Shown piece by piece: positions 23,331-35,020 of a DNA stretch of 64,000 nucleotides. Made by a program: the position numbers and the translations under genes. Origin of the DNA: Aplidium turbinatum. Lineage: Eukaryota; Chordata; Ascidiacea; Aplousobranchia; Polyclinidae. The first letter of the stretch is position 1. Each line of letters begins with the position of its first letter. The DNA lies in the NCBI GenBank assembly GCA_918807975.1, contig OU964918.1:36750477-36814476 (forward strand). The letters run 5' to 3'. The notes beneath the pieces are model-generated. The model made no database searches, was not told the origin of the DNA, and worked only from the letters and a program-made list of their open reading frames with translations.

Positions 23331-23757
23331 CCTGTCAACCTCTGTGAACTATTGTAACTTCAATGCATCCTTCTGTGAATACCACATATTCGAAGAAAAT
23401 CAGCAACTTCATACTTGCACTAGCAAATTCTCAACTGATGAGAAAACCTTTGGTACCACGTGGACGCCGCTGTTATAGCATCTGGACTGGAAGCCAAACG
23501 CTGCCGTGGAAGATGATGCTCAAAAAGGATTGCCATATTGGCAGTTTTACATTTTTTTAATGCGTTTGGCAGGCAATTTTGAGTTTGGCATTTTGACATA
23601 TGTTTGGCGTTTTTTAATTATTTTCAGCATTTGATATGTTTTGAAAAACTTTGTTTTTCAATTTGCTGTAGCTTTTTACATATCACACCTTTGCCCAATA
23701 TTACATTTTGATTTGTAAACAGCATGATTACTACCAATAACCTAAGGCAGTGATTCT
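23331..23757. other. No gene recognised
   Basis: Intron sequence between the LINE fragment and the next nested elements. A short open stretch (23363-23560) has no recognisable family. Confidence 0.3.
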
Positions 23758-24018
23758 CAACCTTTTTTGTCTTGTCGGGCCCCTTTTGGTGCTTTTGAAG
23801 CGGTCGCGGACCTCTAAAAGATGTTTACTTGAAATTTTGGTATGTCACGTCTCCTAATGGAATCAAATGTTTCATAAGTTTCAAAGTGACGCACTTAGAA
23901 GAATTTGCTGAACTCGCGACGCACTTATGACGATTGATGACATTGACGAAGTTATGTTAATGTTTTCTATAAATTTGATCAAAAATTGATAGAATGTTTG
24001 AGTCCGTTAAAAGGACTA

Positions 24019-25558
24019 AGGGAGACCGGGGATAGTTCGAATGCGGGGATACCTCGGATAAGGCATTTGACGTCACAGTAGAGTATTGTTAAATCACGTT
24101 TACCAAAGCTTTGTGGCTCCATTACAAATCAGGATATAGTTTGCAAGTATGTCTGGTTTTCTTAGAAAGTTGAGGTCGAAAAAGTAACTTTATCAGTGAT
24201 ATCGAGATTTCAAAATTGTACGTGTAAGGCCATAATTCCGTTCCAGTTAACCAAAACAATTTTTTTATTGATTGAGGTTGTAGTTAGAAAACAATACTCA
24301 GATAAGCAAGTGATGATTTTGACCAGCAGTTAATCAGGTAGCCATATTTTCTTCATTTATCTGTAGTCACGTGGTCGGGGATACTTCGGACACAATGGCC
24401 GAAATATCCCCGTGGAAAAAATCAAACTTAAACAAAATCTTATTTTCAGATCTTTTGTATAATTTATTGGATTTTAAAGACATAATGGTTCGGACATATA
24501 AAAGAAAAACAAATATTATGTAATAACTGTCAAATCAAGTCAAAACGTCCGCATAAAAATGCTGTCCGAGATGATCCCAGGCATGTCCGAAATTACCCCG
24601 GTACCGGGGTGACTTCAGACATTTGAGGACCGTATAAATTATGCTCTTTATAAACATTTTCGGTTTGCTGAAACAAACGATACTCCTACCCTTTTTCGGC
24701 AAAGCTTTACGGTTTACAACAAAATAACATTTACGAACTTGCTGTGTAATTTAAAAAAAATATGGGCTGTTTTCAAAAAATCGTCCGAGCTATCCCAGGC
24801 AGGGGCGGATTTACCCATGACGCCGGGGCGCCGCGGCGCCCCCTAAAATTCCATTTATTGTTGTTACAAATTACAATTACTTATTGAGACGTTTTTGCAA
24901 CATTATCAGCATGAGTAGTTTAATCGTATTGTTCTTTTGCTCAATTGCATCATTGTCAGTTCACAATATTTTGTTTTGCTGATAGGACATAGGCCCGATT
25001 TCGTTTATTCTACAAAATAGAAATAGTAGACTCTTATTGCTGCGAGCGCTTTGTTCATATTTGAATTATTTTTTTTTATTTGCAATATCTTAACTGAGTA
25101 CCACTCACTTGTACTAAGTACAGTACACCTAGGCCTCACCGTTTGAATGTTTTTTATAATGCATTTTTTGGGCTATGCACCAGTGAGCTTCAGGCACTCT
25201 AGGTTGGTGATTTATTGAAATGGATTTTGGTAGTTACCCCTTTTCGTTCACTTGGAGCAATCGCTGTTGCATAGCCTAAAGTTGTAGTGGAAAATACCTA
25301 AATTATAATTTTACGTTCGTTATTGCTTTTAATTGCCACGAGCGGCATTATGGCGTTGCCTCAACTTTACAAATGATTGTCACTTGTGGTGTTGATTTGT
25401 GATGTGGGAATGACTGGTAGCCTATCTGACTTAGATAGGAAATTTCATTGATAAAAACGCAAAAAATTTTCCCGAGCCATTTGCGGCGAGGTTGTTCCAT
25501 ACTTTTTTGGCGCCCCCTAAAATTTTGCCCTAAATCCGCCACATTTCCAGGTTTTCCC
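24019..25558. mobile_element. Pogo-like TIR element, middle layer of the nest
   Basis: The left end AGGGAGACCGGGGATAGTTC follows a TA. The right end is split by a MITE: CCGAGCTATCCC lies before it and GGTTTTCCCTA after it, together resembling the inverted left end. Inside are a perfect palindrome ACCCCGGTACCGGGGT (24595-24610) and repeated GGGGATACTTCGGAC-like words that restate the terminal sequence. No transposase is seen. Confidence 0.65.
24800..25543. mobile_element. hAT-like MITE, inner layer of the nest
   Basis: It starts CAGGGGCGGATTTACCC and ends near CCCTAAATCCGCCAC. The flanks ATCCCAGG and TTTCCAGG look like an eroded 8-bp duplication. It carries an 18-bp GC palindrome (24825-24842, GGGGCGCCGCGGCGCCCC) and a matching GGCGCCCCCTAAAATTT block near each end. 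It is probably nonautonomous. Confidence 0.65.
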
Positions 25559-25774
25559 TATCTCTCTTTTTTCACATGTAATCAATACTTAAAGCCTTGA
25601 TCAACAATCCGCTGTCTTAAAAGAATTAAGTTGAACATAGCCAACATAGCCTAATTAAAAGACTTAACTCATTCATATAATTTTTGCAGTCAGGAAAACA
25701 AACCTTTGTGCGACCTCTTTTGAAATTTCAAACAACGCACCAGTGCGTTGCGACGTACAGTTTGAGAATCACGG

Positions 25775-28700
25775 TAATACACAAATAAAGCACAACCAAC
25801 ATTTAATCGTTTGTCCAGTGACGGGGGGTCGGGGGAGATTTGATACTTTTCAAAGCAATATTACTAAAGAACTACGCAATCCACATCTTTGAAATTTTTT
25901 GACTTTTCCTAAAAATCATTCAAGAATTTATTCCGATTTAAACGACGTTATTGTCTATATAGTTTTAGAGATATGACATGATTTTCATAACATACTCTGG
26001 TATTTTAGCCTGCTACTAGTTAGTCCTTTTGTTTTCAAATTATACGGATTAATAGGAATACTGAGCGCTGCCTTGTGTGGAACTCCGACGCAGCTATCGC
26101 ATGAGTTGGCTTTGTTGTAAAGCATTCAACCTTAATAATTCCGCCTTTTGTTTGCAAACTAGAGTTTTGAGTTGCTTTGGTTAATCTTTTAATTACATCT
26201 GAGTTTTTTTTATATTATCAGAGAGCATACGATAAGCCGTGCTGAAAAAGATGTCATTTTACATTGTTTTCTGTGGCCAATGCAATACAATTTGTTCCCA
26301 ACTTATAACAAGAAGCAGTGAGTTCTTGACTCGCCAATAAACTTCTGCATGTGCCGGTACACTTATGTTAAATATTTATGGATGTTGTTAAAATGTTTTA
26401 TATAAACAAGAGATTGAGGGATACTGTAAAGAACTTGACATCGGCTATCTAAACTGCTCTGCTTTTATGGAAAAACGCACGCAGCTAAATTGTTGTGCTT
26501 GACAAACATTACACATAGGCCTACTGTATTGTCAGCACAGAATCTTGACCTAAATGGTAATTTTGCAGTTGCTTGAGAGATCACAAAATCATTTTTTCTC
26601 CACAAGGATTCAAAAGGTTTGATATATCTCAGCAGATACACTATTAGGACCAACTCAATAATTTCAAACTTTTATTTTCAAATGTTGGTCTTCAAAAGCT
26701 TATTTTCACAAAAGCTTACCTCAAAACGGTGTTGGCCTATATATTTTTCTCAATAAATTTGGACGTTTATGTTTATTTAGAGCAAAGTTGTTTGTTGGGT
26801 TGAAAGAATCTGAGATCAATGCCTCGTTTTTGTAACGTATCGTAACGTAATCTATCAGTCAGCGCTTTTGTGCCTTTTTGTTTTCGAATACATTTCCGTG
26901 ACAAAAGATTGGCTTTTGTAATAACGCTATCAACCGCTAAGTTGCATTCTCTGACTGCACTTCAAACGCTATACCATACTCAGCAATTTTTCTAAAGCAT
27001 TGTTGCACAAAATACATATCTGACAAAATAAGGGAAATATGTTGAATTGAATTATTTTTATAGGGATCGTTTTCCTTGTCTCATAAAACTAATTAAAAAA
27101 AAAGAAAAAAGGATGTTTGTCGTTTGGCATAAAAATGTGTATATTGAGGTTCACCTTGGTTTGCATAATGAAAAATGAAAATCATAACAAAGAATTGCTC
27201 GAAGTGATTTTCACAGCTATTTGATCCTTCGCCATGATATCAATTGCAGTTTCTACCAGATGAAACCTGTTAAAACTATATTTTTTTTAAAACTATGGTT
27301 CATTCAAGAATACTTTGCAAATATAACTTACTTCATTTTTGTGTTTTTACTTGGACTTTTTCACAAGCAAGACTTTACACAAACCAACTTCAGTGTGAGC
27401 CTACCCAATAATGTCGATAAGTTATTTGCAATGTGAGTCGATTGACCAGAGTAGCCTGAGTGGACCAGAAAGATGTGGCCAAAACTTGATTACTTTTATC
27501 AAAATGTTTGTACATTGGGAACAGCAATCACGTTGTTTCTAACCAGCAAATCACTTTTTGTCATTGGTTCAACGTCTGCAGATGTCAGAACTAATATACA
27601 ACAAAATTGGTTTTCTGGGTCTTTAGTTCAGAAAAACATCATGATGATGTATTGTGACGTGGTCTATCAGCCAGCAGTAGTTCATGCGCTTTTGTTTTTG
27701 GGTGTGAATCAATTACAAAAGATGGTTTTTGCAGTAATGCTGTCAACCGTAAACTACATCTAAAATGCTACATCAAAATTTGAAGGGAAAGAAATCTTTT
27801 AATTCCCAAGAAATAGCTTGACACAAAATGCACGTCCAACAAATAAGAAAATAATGTAGAAAACGTGATCTTACAAATCTAGTTGACAACATGAAAAAAG
27901 CCATTTCACTCGTTTACACACAAACGTGGATTTTTAAATATCAATAACCTTCAATTTTGTGGAAGGAAAAAGTCAAGACATTAGTCTTTTTTTTTGTATG
28001 ACAATAGCAATCAACCTAAAAAAAATTTTTTTGCCAGATTTCATATCTTGCTAAATGTATTTATTTTTGGTATCGTTATGCCACAACTTTGAGTTTGTCA
28101 CTCAAAACGGGAGTTCCATTTGGCAATGTACAAACGACTTTCTTTATAACCTACCAATACGATTTGACTAAACGATTATGATCACTACACTTTATCAAAA
28201 CTGTTTGCAAAATGATTTCATTCAAAGTGATCATTGTTGGTAAGTATGGAAACATATCACTTTTGTAATGCATCGTGACATAGTTTACCATTCAGGAGTT
28301 CTGGACCCTTTTTGTTTTTGGAGTGCATGAAGGCCTAAGTTGTGTCACGATGTCTTTCTATCTCTTACCAGAAAAGAGACTTGGAAAGGATTAATGACGT
28401 AGTTTAATGGGATATTACCGAAAAGCAGTCAATTAAAAGTCGAATAGTTTTACTAGTGAAATGATAATGAAAATTCTTGAAGGACTTTAACGAATGATTC
28501 AGCACTTCCAGCAACTTTCAAAGTAATAGTAACAGTGAACAGCAATAGATTCCAACGCTTACAACTATTAATCGAGTTTAACATAATCCACTCACAGCTT
28601 CTAATATGATTCTGATTTCAATCAGAAATTATATTAGCATCAACTTTGCTTTACTCGTATTCAATAACTTTAACTCTCGATCAACAATAATCTTTGCGTC

Positions 28701-28876
28701 TATTGCCAACTACCACTACTATAATAATGATCATCTCTCATAATAAACTCATAATAATAATAATGATTACGCAAATTACACCACTATTTATAAAAGGTTG
28801 TTCGGTCTAGTAACTTTGAGAAGGTTACGTAATGTTACATCATTAGGACTCATTGTTCTGTCAAGTTGCACTAAAC
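25775..28876. other. 3.1 kb of intron without recognisable genes
   Basis: AT-rich sequence with a diverged internal duplication (separate entry) and a short imperfect hairpin near 28600-28640. Short open stretches such as 27473-27763 have no recognisable family. 28869-28876 is the target duplication of the next hAT. Confidence 0.4.
26850..27870. repeat. Diverged direct duplication, about 810 bp apart
   Basis: 26850-27060 and 27660-27870 share the same order of words: TAACGCTATCAACCG versus TAATGCTGTCAACCG, and GCACAAAATACATATCTGAC versus ACACAAAATGCACGTCCAAC, with GCGCTTTTGT in both upstream. A weaker third resemblance lies near 28280-28330. It looks like an old tandem duplication or two copies of an unnamed repeat. 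Confidence 0.5.
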
Positions 28877-29859
28877 CAGTGGTTCTCAAACTGTGGTACG
28901 CGTACCACTAGTGGTACGCGAGAGCTTTTTAATTGGTACGCAAAGAGTTCGGCGGTTTTTTGTTGTATTTAGTCTACTCTATACAATTTGCCACACTTTG
29001 CTGATTTGGAGAACGTTGGAGAACGTTGAGTTTATCAAGATGATTTGGAGAACGTTGAGTTTATCTCACGGCTGGCCTACTTGTCGGATATTTTCCAGGC
29101 TCCTTTGTGAATCTTTCTTTCCAAGGATCGAACAACAATATCACTGTTTTTATTACAAAGCTGGAAGCATTCATTCGCAAACTAGATATCTGGACTAAAA
29201 AAGGGGAGAGCAAACAGTAGCCTACGGAATGTTCAAACTCCTTACCACTCTTCCAGTGGACCCCAGTCATAAATTATCTCAAGAAATTGGTGATCACCTA
29301 AAGCTGCTCAGAATGGAATTAATGCATTATTTCCCGGATTTAGTAAGTTGCACCTACGCTGTCAATCCATTCTGCATCGATCCAGCTCTTCTACCCGTAG
29401 GAACGGGAGAACAAGAAGAGATAATTGATATTCAAGTTGACGAGACAGCAAAAGCAAAGCAGAAGGAATGTTCTCCTATAGATTTCTGGCTAATCATGGG
29501 TTCCACTTACCCAACATTGACCCGAAATGCTGTTCCTCAGTTGCTCGTTTTCCGTTCTACATGGGAGTGTGAGCAAGGGTTCTCCGCCTTGATGGCTATT
29601 AAGTCAAAGAGCCGAAATCGTCTAACTGCGCCTGGACATGATTTCCGATGTGCTGTGAGTAAGGTTGTATCCCGGATAGACATGCTTGTGCAGAGGAAAC
29701 AGTTGCATCTATCGCATTAAATTGTATTGTCTTGCTATTCATTGGTGTCATGTATATTGGTATAGTAATACGGTAACTAATAAATATCAGCCAGGTGGTA
29801 CGCAGTGTATTAAAAAACAAATGAGCGGTACGCGATTGGAAAAAGTTCGAGAAGTACTG
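28877..29859 (+). mobile_element. hAT element (ZBED5-type) with CACTAAAC duplication
   Basis: It starts CAGTGGTTCTCAAACTGTGG and ends AAGTTCGAGAAGTACTG. GTGGTACGC words recur at both ends, and the 8-bp word CACTAAAC flanks it exactly (28869-28876, 29860-29867). At 983 bp it keeps only the end of the transposase gene, so it is an internally deleted copy. Confidence 0.92.
29229..29720 (+). pseudogene. hAT transposase C-terminal remnant (ZBED5/SCAND3-like)
   Basis: 163 residues remain open. FKLLTTLP and HLKLLRMELMHYFPD match the region before the dimerisation domain; FWLIMGSTYPTLTRNAV, then WECEQGFSALMAIKSKSRNRL and VSRIDMLVQRKQ match the hAT dimerisation domain (usual CEVGFSALTAIKTKYRNRL). A full protein of this family is roughly 600 residues, so the BED finger and catalytic part are missing. 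It cannot encode an active transposase. Confidence 0.85.
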
Positions 29860-31380
29860 CACTAAACGTAAACAAGCGAGTCAAAGAAGCTTCCAGATTG
29901 TCACATAGGGTAGAAGGTTCTAGAAATACGCTACCTAATAAAGATTTCGTAATCAAAGATCTACTGGTAAACATCCTTATGACGTCATGACAAACGACAT
30001 TTGGCAATTGTGAAAAGCAACAGATTATTCCAGGCTTGCAGGTTACAGAATGTTCTAGAAATACATTACATAATAAAATTTCGCAATCAAAGGTTACTAC
30101 AGGTCAATAACCGATAATAACACATCGCCCAGTGAACACCACAATCAAAACAGCACGTTCGATCAAGATACAAAGCAGCCCGACGCGAGGCCTTGCACAT
30201 TGATTGTGACAAGTTGGAACGAGCTCCTATCGAAGCAATACCATGTGACACCATTATCTCACTTTTCTGTAATCAACCGCTAGCCAGACTGCAAATCAGA
30301 CACTTTTTACATCGATTCAACGTCTCTAGACGTTGAAACAATGTTAAAAACAAATAAATAGTTTTCTGGGATGTGCTGCGAAATACAAAATGTTCCTTGA
30401 TTATGTATAACCAAATTGGACAGTGTGAGTGTGAAAAGAAAACTGAACTAAACACAATTGTCACAAATAAAATGTTCACTAAAGCCATAGACTAAAGCTC
30501 ATTGCTTGATTTAGTTATAAAATCAAGTGATGACAGTACGTTCGAAAAAATGTAGACTATAACATGTGGCTAAAAAATAAATTGAAACATTTTTTTTGTG
30601 GTGATTTTGTCTCATTGTTTGCAAGAGACAAAGCAAAGGATTTTTAAAATGCCTCGGGCAAGACAACAAGAAACGCAAGTCAGACGCCAATTACGGTTTC
30701 ATTGAAACGTGGTCGACGTCCAGCGTAAGAGATTAATATTGAACACAAAAGAATTGTCCTGTTACACTCAATTATAAGGTAATTAAGAAGCGATTTCTCA
30801 AGCCAAATAAAAAAATATGACCAACCATAAAATTGTTTCATTTTTCAAGTTACGCTGTTAAACAAATAGCAAAAAAATTTCGATGCTGTGTCGTCAGATA
30901 AATTATCTGCATCATCAGAAAATTTGATTGATTTATCTTGCGTAGTTTTTGAGGTACACGAGCTCAAGTGCTAGTTGACATGTTATTGCTTTAAGTTGCA
31001 TTGTAATTTACGTTGTTGCTGGTTGCTTTGTTGCTGATTGCTTTGTTACTACGTTGCCTTAAGTTCCTTTGCCGTCTTTTACTGGTGTTTATTTTCAGTC
31101 TGATTTCAGTTTGCAGTTTATGTCGTCAGAACAACCTAGCTGCATTTTTAGCAAAATAAACTTCTCTAATAGAAGAATTGTAGATGGTTTTACTACACTT
31201 GTGTCGAACCGACTCCCCGTTCGCAGGCCAACTGGCCAAAAAACGTCACAGGAAATAGGGTTAAATTTCGTAATTTATCAATTATGCTGTAAACAAGGAA
31301 ACTTTTACGCATCCCTTGGGGTACCCAAACACCTGGTTGAGAACCACCAGCATAAGGTATTGCGAGCGTGCCCTGTTTCA
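29860..31380. other. No gene recognised
   Basis: Intron sequence with no convincing coding text. Two related TTCTAGAAATAC-TA-CATAATAAA words (29916 and 30053) hint at a short local duplication (GGTTCTAGAAATACGCTACC and TGTTCTAGAAATACATTACA). Confidence 0.35.
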
Positions 31381-31392
31381 ATCTGAGAATCC

Positions 31393-31539
31393 ATTAAAAA
31401 CCCCAAATTTCTCAAATTAAACTTTAAATCCGCCAATATGGCAATCCTGTTTGAGCCTGATTTTGTCCCGTCGCATTTGGCTACCAGTCCAGATGGTATT
31501 ATAGCGACGTCCACGGGTGGTGCAGCAAATGAACTGAAA
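31393..31539 (+). other. Possible nuclease-like relic interrupted by a hAT
   Basis: The translation near 31438 (LFEPDFVPSHLATSPDGII, then GGAANELKTKT) recalls the ASPDGIV..ELK pattern of YqaJ-type exonuclease domains found in some mobile elements. It stops at the hAT insertion at 31548, and the sequence after that hAT (34484 on) shows no clear continuation. The match is short and the call is weak. Confidence 0.25.
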
Positions 31540-31619
31540 ACCAAAACCAGTGCCGGATTAAGGGGGGGGCGGACTGGGCTGAAGCCCAGGGCCCCCACTT
31601 TTTGGGGCCCCCACCTGAA

Positions 31620-33508
31620 AGAAAAAAAGTTTTCTCTGTGATAGTTGATGAGATCAAAGCAGCAAAGTACTTTTCTATGTATGTAGATTCAACACCGGAA
31701 TTAGAACATATTGACCAACTGACAGTGATAATACGATACATTTCGAAACAAGGTCCAATCGAGCGATTTTTAAAATTTGTACCAATGCACTCTCATACAG
31801 GAGCAGAAATCGCCAAAATTGTTTTGGAGTTTTTGAAAAGCTTAATATCAACATTGAAGACTGCCGCGGTCAAAGTTATGATAATGCTGCCAATATGAGT
31901 GGCAAGTATAACGGTCTTCAAGCTCTTCTGCGCGAGAAATGTAGTGTAGCTCATTATGTGCCTTGCACAGCACATTCACTTAATTTAATCGGTAGCCTAA
32001 ATGTGCTGTAGAAGCATGCCGTTTCGCCGTTGAGCTTTTTGAATTGTTGCAAAGCCTTTATTCATGGTTCGTCTCGTCTACTCATCGTTGGCAAGTCCAT
32101 CGAAAATGCCTAGATGGTTTGCCTGTTTTAAAGACATTATCTGATACAAGATGGTCAGCTAGATACAGTGGCGTAGCCAAGGGGGGGGTGGTTTTGGGGG
32201 TTACAACCCCCTCCCTTTGGCACGTGTGTGACGTCACGATATTGAGAATGATGCTTTCAGTCTCTTTATGCTTGAGAATGATGCTTTCAGTCTAAAAAAA
32301 ATTGCCTAATTTTAAACAAAACTGCATTAAAAGAGCGAGTTTTGCCAATACCGAACATTCAAACATCTCAGCCTGGAATTAGCAACAAGAAAACATAGAG
32401 ACTTAGCTTTATTTCCGAAAAATTCCGAAGAAAACATGATCTTATTATTTTGCTATGTCACCGGACAGCACCATTTTACAGGAATATTCATACCCACATT
32501 TTTGTTGAAAATGCTCTCAGATTGCACCAAATTCAAAGTAATTTTTCAAAAATTTCTGGGGGAGACCCCCCAAACCCCCCGCCGCTGGGTTGGCAAAACC
32601 CACGCTTTTCAAAATTCCTGGCTACGCTACTGGCTAGATATGATGCAGTCAGTGCATTAAACAAAGGATATTACAGTGAGACCATTTTTAGCGCTTGAAG
32701 AATTGGCCTCTGATGATGCTCAATCTCGAGAGAGCAAAGTCGAAGAAGGATTTGTGAAAAAGTTGCTTTGTCAAAAGCAAAAGATCCAACTTTGAAACGT
32801 ATAAAGAAAAAGGTAAGAAGAAATGTGGATCCAACACCTACGCAGGTTCTTCAAAACGAATTCAAACCCAACGCTATAGGCATTTTGATGAGCCCTCTAC
32901 AGAGCCAACGATTTTTCCCCAAGAGATAAATTTAGAAGATAAGTGTATCTTGCCATAATTGACATCTGCAGAACTGGATAAGCGTTTGAAAGCATACCGT
33001 GACGTCGAAAGTAAGTTTGGTTTCATTTCAAAACTGACGGATCTTAGCCCTAACGAGATTCATCAAGCTACTGTTGCATTGATGAAGGAATATCCCATGG
33101 ATTTCGAAGCCAATTTTCCAACTGAAACAGTTCATTTTGCAGAATTTTTCGAAGTGAAAACTTCTGATGGTGGAAAAAGCCTCAGAAAACCCTGATAAAC
33201 ACAAAGTGGAAGACAGTGTTGAGCTCAACATGTTCTTACTTCTAAGGGAAAACAGGTGCGTTGAAACCTTTCCCAATGTCTTCGTTGCTCTGCGAATGTA
33301 TTTGTGTATGATGGTCTCCAACTGCAGTGGAGAAAGATCTTTTTCAAAATTAAAGAGAAGCAAAAACGAAATTCGAAATTCTTCGCGGCAAGAGCGAGTG
33401 TCGAATCTTTCGCTTCTAAGCATTGAACACGATATTTTGGATTTATTGAATTTTGAAGAATTGATCAGCGATTTTGCCTCGAGAAAAGCAAAAAAGCGTC
33501 AATTTTGA
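31620..33508 (+). pseudogene. hAT transposase remnant (ZMYM1-like, DUF4371 type)
   Basis: 31640-31898 reads IVDEIKAAKYFSMYVDSTPEL and DQLTVIIRYISKQGPIERFL, matching the conserved SxDSTxDxxHxDQLTxIxRY block that includes a catalytic-type Asp. It continues in another frame as YDNAANMSGKYNGLQALL and VPCTAHSLNLIG (second Asp and the C..H motif), then LSDTRWSARY, which is interrupted by the MITE and resumes as DAVSALNKGYY. 33167-33508 gives the C-terminal dimerisation domain (MYLCMMVSNCSGERSFSKLK, ERVSNLSLLSIEHD). Several frameshifts and stops are present, and the N-terminal zinc finger is absent because the coding text starts next to the left TIR. Confidence 0.85.
32166..32632. mobile_element. 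467-bp hAT MITE with GCTAGATA duplication
   Basis: It starts CAGTGGCGTAGCCAAGGG, ends CCTGGCTACGCTACTG, and GCTAGATA flanks it on both sides (32158-32165, 32633-32640). Subterminal GGGGGTTACAACCCCCTCC and GGGGGAGACCCCCCAAACCC give extra GC hairpins. A 19-base word (GAGAATGATGCTTTCAGTC) is repeated at 32243 and 32274. It splits the ZMYM-like transposase relic at codon level. Confidence 0.92.
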
Positions 33509-33923
33509 GTTGATATGAACAATTTTCTAGGGCAACAAACAAAATGACTACCGGTACCGCCTACCAGTTTGCAGTTTCATTTTTGATTTATGTCCTAATA
33601 CTCCTATGAATATGATTCTGTTTTTATCGTGTGAAGCTGACAAACAATTCACAGTTCTCATACATAAAGTTGCGGCCAAAAACAAACGTTTAAGTTAGTT
33701 TTTTTTTGTGAAACGATTAAGCTTACTTTGATCGCTCTGTATCTCAACAGTTTTGTGTTTAAGTATTCGTCACCATTCACACCAAGCAATAAAAGTTTAT
33801 TGTCATTGCTAAATTTGCTTTTCAACCAGAAAACGAATCTTTTCCGAAGAAATACTGCTGAAAATTAACCAAGTTTTTCCTCACAATTTTCTTGGGGCAA
33901 ATGTGTTTGCTTTGAACAATAGC

Positions 33924-34028
33924 CTTTCAATACAAATTGGCGATTATTGATATGTGAACACATGTTCATATATCTATGAACTATGAACATGTGTTCACAT
34001 ATCAATAATCGCCAATTTGTATTGAAAG
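33924..34028. repeat. Perfect 47-bp inverted repeat (hairpin)
   Basis: The left arm 33924-33970 (starts CTTTCAATACAAATTGGCG, ends CACATGTTCATA) and the right arm 33982-34028 (starts TATGAACATGTG, ends ATTTGTATTGAAAG) match at all 47 positions around an 11-base spacer (33971-33981). Weaker matching continues outside (TCCTCACAATTTTC near 33877 against AAAATTGTGAAGAA near 34038). It lies after the transposase remnant inside the 31548-34475 hAT. It could be a recent snap-back duplication, a foldback insertion, or a source of hairpin RNA. Confidence 0.95.
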
Positions 34029-34483
34029 TGCTGCCACTAAAAATTGTGAAGAAAGGATCGAGTTCACTTTGAACAGTAATAGCCTATCTCACAAACGGAT
34101 ACGTTTGTTGATCTACTCTAAAATAATTGGTTTTGCTTTCAAAAAGACAACTAGAGAACAGTGGCGTACCTAGAGAATAGTGGCGAGAGTTTGCGCCCCT
34201 CTAATACAGTAAAGTCAGCATTAAACGAATTATGTCATTTTGTTGTTCTAAAAATAATGTTCCTGTTTAATCGCTTTTTTCGATCCCAATCGCAGCAAAA
34301 GCACAGTACCAACTACACAATACACACAACTTGGGGTTTGGAGGCGGAGCCCCCAGCTGGTGAGAAATGCTTTTAGCGTCATTGATCGATAACGTTCTTA
34401 GCGAAAAACGTCACTTGATAAGGGTCCCCACTTTCAGCTCAGCCCAGGGCCCCATAAACCCTTAATCCGGCCCTGACCAAAAC

Positions 34484-35020
34484 AGTTGCAAGTTAAGTCG
34501 AGACACCATTCTACAAAACTGATCAATCTCTGGGAAATATTACAACTTCATTCTATCCGATCAGTTTATATAGCAGATGCCTGCGTTTCCTTGTATTGTT
34601 GTCAAAAATATTGTAAGTTACTGCTTGCATTTGCATTAAAACCTGTCAGTCAGTCCACCCAACATACAGTAATGAGAAAAGTAAATCAAAATCCTTTTCT
34701 TCGTATACGCTCTTGTTTCAAACCCCATCAGTCACCCATTGTGATCTCAAGTATAATTTAATATTTTTTGACAAAATTATTACATCTCACAAAATTTAAT
34801 TTTTTCAAACCTCATGAAATTTATAACAGAATATCACATTTTCATCTAATAAAATCCGTAATTATGATCATATAGCACGCCGAGGTAAGATAAAGAGGTT
34901 GACTGTAATGGTGGAAGGGATCAATAAAAGGTGATATATAGTCAAATATCTTTGTTCGTTCTTTGCAAATGGCAATGTCGTGATTCAATTTGTTTCATTC
35001 GTTGCCTCGTTCAATTTCAG
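34484..35020. other. End of intron 1, no gene recognised
   Basis: An open + frame at 34486-34761 has no recognisable family. The last 30 bases form the acceptor of exon 2. Confidence 0.35.

Larger units (their letters stand above)
23758..25774. mobile_element. Old hAT element, outer layer of a three-deep nest
   Basis: The left end CAGTGATTCTCAACC and the right end TTTGAGAATCACGG are inverted, and both subterminal parts carry GCGACGCAC/GTGCGTTGCGACG words. No exact target duplication remains. The pogo-like element at 24019-25558 occupies most of the inside. Confidence 0.6.
31548..34475 (+). mobile_element. hAT element (ZMYM1/TTF-type) with ACCAAAAC duplication
   Basis: The ends CAGTGCCGGATTAAGG and CCTTAATCCGGCCCTG are inverted, GGGCTGAAGCCCAGGGCCCC is matched near the right end (CAGCTCAGCCCAGGGCCCC), and the 8-bp word ACCAAAAC flanks both sides (31540-31547, 34476-34483). 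It carries a degraded transposase on the + strand, a nested MITE (32166-32632) and a perfect hairpin (33924-34028). Confidence 0.92.
13282..35020 (+). other. Intron 1 of the LDLa gene (21.7 kb)
   Basis: The donor GTAAGA at 13282 and the acceptor TTCAATTTCAG ending at 35020 join phase 2 to the next exon without breaking frame, completing a codon AA+T (Asn). The acceptor has a pyrimidine-rich tract. The intron is almost entirely transposons, listed separately. An extra small exon inside cannot be excluded, but none is needed for phase. Confidence 0.75.

Noticed and set aside
31393-31539. YqaJ-type nuclease domain
   Set aside because: Only about 35 residues resemble the pattern and nothing recognisable continues beyond the hAT; listed as a weak feature only.
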